Source of the DNA: Promethearchaeota archaeon
GTDB lineage: Archaea > Asgardarchaeota > Lokiarchaeia > Sigynarchaeales > MK-D1
DNA: 5,868 nucleotides
Assembly (NCBI GenBank): GCA_016839385.1
Contig: JAEOUK010000454.1
Coordinates: 1 to 5,868 of the forward strand
Reading direction: 5' to 3'
The notes under the pieces were generated by a model. The model saw only the letters and a list, made by a program, of their open reading frames with translations. It was not told where the DNA came from and did not search any database. Below, in pieces: positions 4,644 through 5,868 of the stretch; within the stretch, counting starts at the first letter, position 1; the number at the start of each line of letters is the position of its first letter. A program made the translations under genes and the position numbers.

Positions 4644-5868
4644 ATGGAACATATAGATTACATTCCAGAATGGGTAAAAGAAGGAATTATATATCATATT
4701 TACCCTTTGGGCTTTTTCAATGCGCCATACTATTCTAAAGACGAATCTGAGATAATAAATCGTTTGGAAAAAATCCGTGAATATTATAATCATTTTCAAG
4801 AAATGGGTATCAACATAATTCAATTTGGTCCTATTTTCGAATCAGTTAGTCATGGATATAATACAACAGATTATTTCAAGATCGATCATCGTTTGGGTTC
4901 TAATGAATTATTCAAACAAATTATTCACGAACTACACCAGTTGGGGATAAAAGTTATTGTTGATGGCGTCTTCAACCATGTGAGTAGAGAATTTTTTAGC
5001 TTTAAAGATATCCAAAACAATAAGCAAAATTCATCAAAACTTGAATGGCATTATATCGATTTCTCACAGCATCATCTCAATCCCTACATGGATGGATTTG
5101 ATTATAAAACCTGGGAAGGTCATTATGGTCTAGTAAAACTTAACTTAAACAATCCAGAAGTAAGAGAATACTTCTTCAATGTGGCTAAGTATTGGCTTGG
5201 TCAAATTGGAATCGACGGATGGAGGTTGGACGTGGCTTACCTTATTGGAAATGATTTTTGGCGAGATTTTAAAGATGTATGCAGATCCGTTAAATCAGAT
5301 AGTTTTCTAGTGGGAGAATTAATTCATCAACCATATACAAAATGGATTGGACGTGATTTGTTAGACGCAGGTACAGGCTATGCAGTATATAAATCAATCT
5401 ATAATGGGATTAATGAAAACAACTTATGGGAATTAAAAGGGGTACTCGAGCAATCCTTCCATCCGCGATGGGGTCAGAACAAAAATATTGCTTTAATGAA
5501 TTTTCTCGGAAATCATGATGTGAGTCGAATTCGTTCAATATTGAAAGATGAACGTCACACAATCCCGGCGTTTCTTATATTATTCACTCTAAATGGCATT
5601 CCAAAAGTATATTACGGTGATGAGATCGGTTTAAAAGGGCTAGTCATTCCGAATAGGTCGGATCGAGAAGTCCGTAAACCCATGCCTTCTTTACCTAACA
5701 ATATTGATTCGTTTGGAAAAGCAATATTCGCAAACGTCAAGCGTTTCATTCAATTACGAAAAGAGAATCATGCCTTAATATATGGTAACCTCATACCAGT
5801 CTGGGCAGACAATACGAACTCAAATATGATCGCTTTTTTACGGCAATCGTCTCATCAAACAATTCTAG
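4644..5868 (+). CDS. Alpha-amylase family (GH13) glucosidase, 3' end cut by the window
   Basis: The frame stays open for 408 codons from the ATG at 4644 to the window end with no stop. The product is a (beta/alpha)8-barrel glycoside hydrolase acting on alpha-1,4 or alpha-1,6 glucans or maltodextrins. All GH13 signature regions are present: region I DGVFNH (Asp107-His112), region II GWRLDVAY with nucleophile Asp196 and Arg194, region III LVGELIH with acid/base Glu225, and region IV FLGNHDVSR with His291 and Asp292. FGPIFESVSHGYNTTDYF (61-78) and the N-terminal WVKEGIIYHIYPLGF resemble the short bacterial and archaeal GH13 proteins related to neopullulanase and cyclomaltodextrinase. There is no signal peptide, so it is likely intracellular and degrades stored or imported glucan. 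Related proteins are roughly 430-450 residues, so probably only the end of the C-terminal beta domain is missing. No Shine-Dalgarno site precedes the ATG; the start rests on the fit to the family N-terminus. Exact substrate cannot be read from sequence. Confidence 0.92.
   Translation, partial: MEHIDYIPEWVKEGIIYHIYPLGFFNAPYYSKDESEIINRLEKIREYYNHFQEMGINIIQFGPIFESVSHGYNTTDYFKIDHRLGSNELFKQIIHELHQLGIKVIVDGVFNHVSREFFSFKDIQNNKQNSSKLEWHYIDFSQHHLNPYMDGFDYKTWEGHYGLVKLNLNNPEVREYFFNVAKYWLGQIGIDGWRLDVAYLIGNDFWRDFKDVCRSVKSDSFLVGELIHQPYTKWIGRDLLDAGTGYAVYKSIYNGINENNLWELKGVLEQSFHPRWGQNKNIALMNFLGNHDVSRIRSILKDERHTIPAFLILFTLNGIPKVYYGDEIGLKGLVIPNRSDREVRKPMPSLPNNIDSFGKAIFANVKRFIQLRKENHALIYGNLIPVWADNTNSNMIAFLRQSSHQTIL

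Noticed and set aside
4584..4823. A 79-codon minus-strand open frame over the start of the GH13 gene
   Set aside because: Most of it is antisense to the conserved N-terminus of the GH13 enzyme, and its hydrophobic composition comes from the AT-rich complementary strand.
1..5868. tRNA, rRNA, insertion sequence, integrase or attachment site
   Set aside because: I saw no cloverleaf-like segment, terminal inverted repeats with a transposase, or recombinase motifs on either strand; coding genes fill nearly all the sequence.

Overview
The window is AT-rich DNA with five genes plus a gene tail, packed with short gaps and with archaeal-looking signals: TATA-like boxes, T-rich tracts after stop codons, and a mix of genes with and without Shine-Dalgarno sites. 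The surface protein joins LVIVD beta-propeller repeats to a Kre9/Ser-Thr-anchor-type Ig-like domain and ends in an 'IPGYS' plus membrane-helix anchor. The neighbouring membrane protein ends in a short zinc ribbon. This combination is typical of Asgard archaea (Promethearchaeati, especially Lokiarchaeia-like lineages). That placement is an inference from protein style; the window holds no phylogenetic marker gene.

Layout. Positions 1-129 hold the last 42 codons of an unidentified plus-strand gene. It converges on a minus-strand pair across a 78-base gap with T-rich tracts in both directions. The pair, read right to left, is a 769-residue exported, membrane-anchored LVIVD-repeat protein (1064-3373) followed by a six-helix membrane protein with a C-terminal zinc ribbon (208-1071). 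The two overlap by 8 bases, so they are very probably one transcript with coupled translation. A 202-base divergent intergenic region (3374-3575) carries a TATA-like box for each direction.

To the right, on the plus strand, lie a flavoredoxin-type flavin reductase (3576-4145), a small three-TPR protein (4188-4574) and the first 408 codons of a GH13 alpha-amylase-family glucosidase (4644 to the window end). The GH13 gene is cut by the window edge.

How they may work together. The minus-strand pair looks like a cell-surface module: a large extracellular beta-propeller binding protein made together with an integral membrane protein whose zinc ribbon probably faces the cytoplasm. The plus-strand genes look cytoplasmic (flavin redox chemistry, TPR scaffold, alpha-glucan or maltodextrin hydrolysis). 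Nothing in the sequence ties these three functionally beyond their shared direction. The most distinctive feature is the regular 14-unit LVIVD array (a possible 2 x 7-blade architecture) in an operon with the zinc-ribbon membrane protein.
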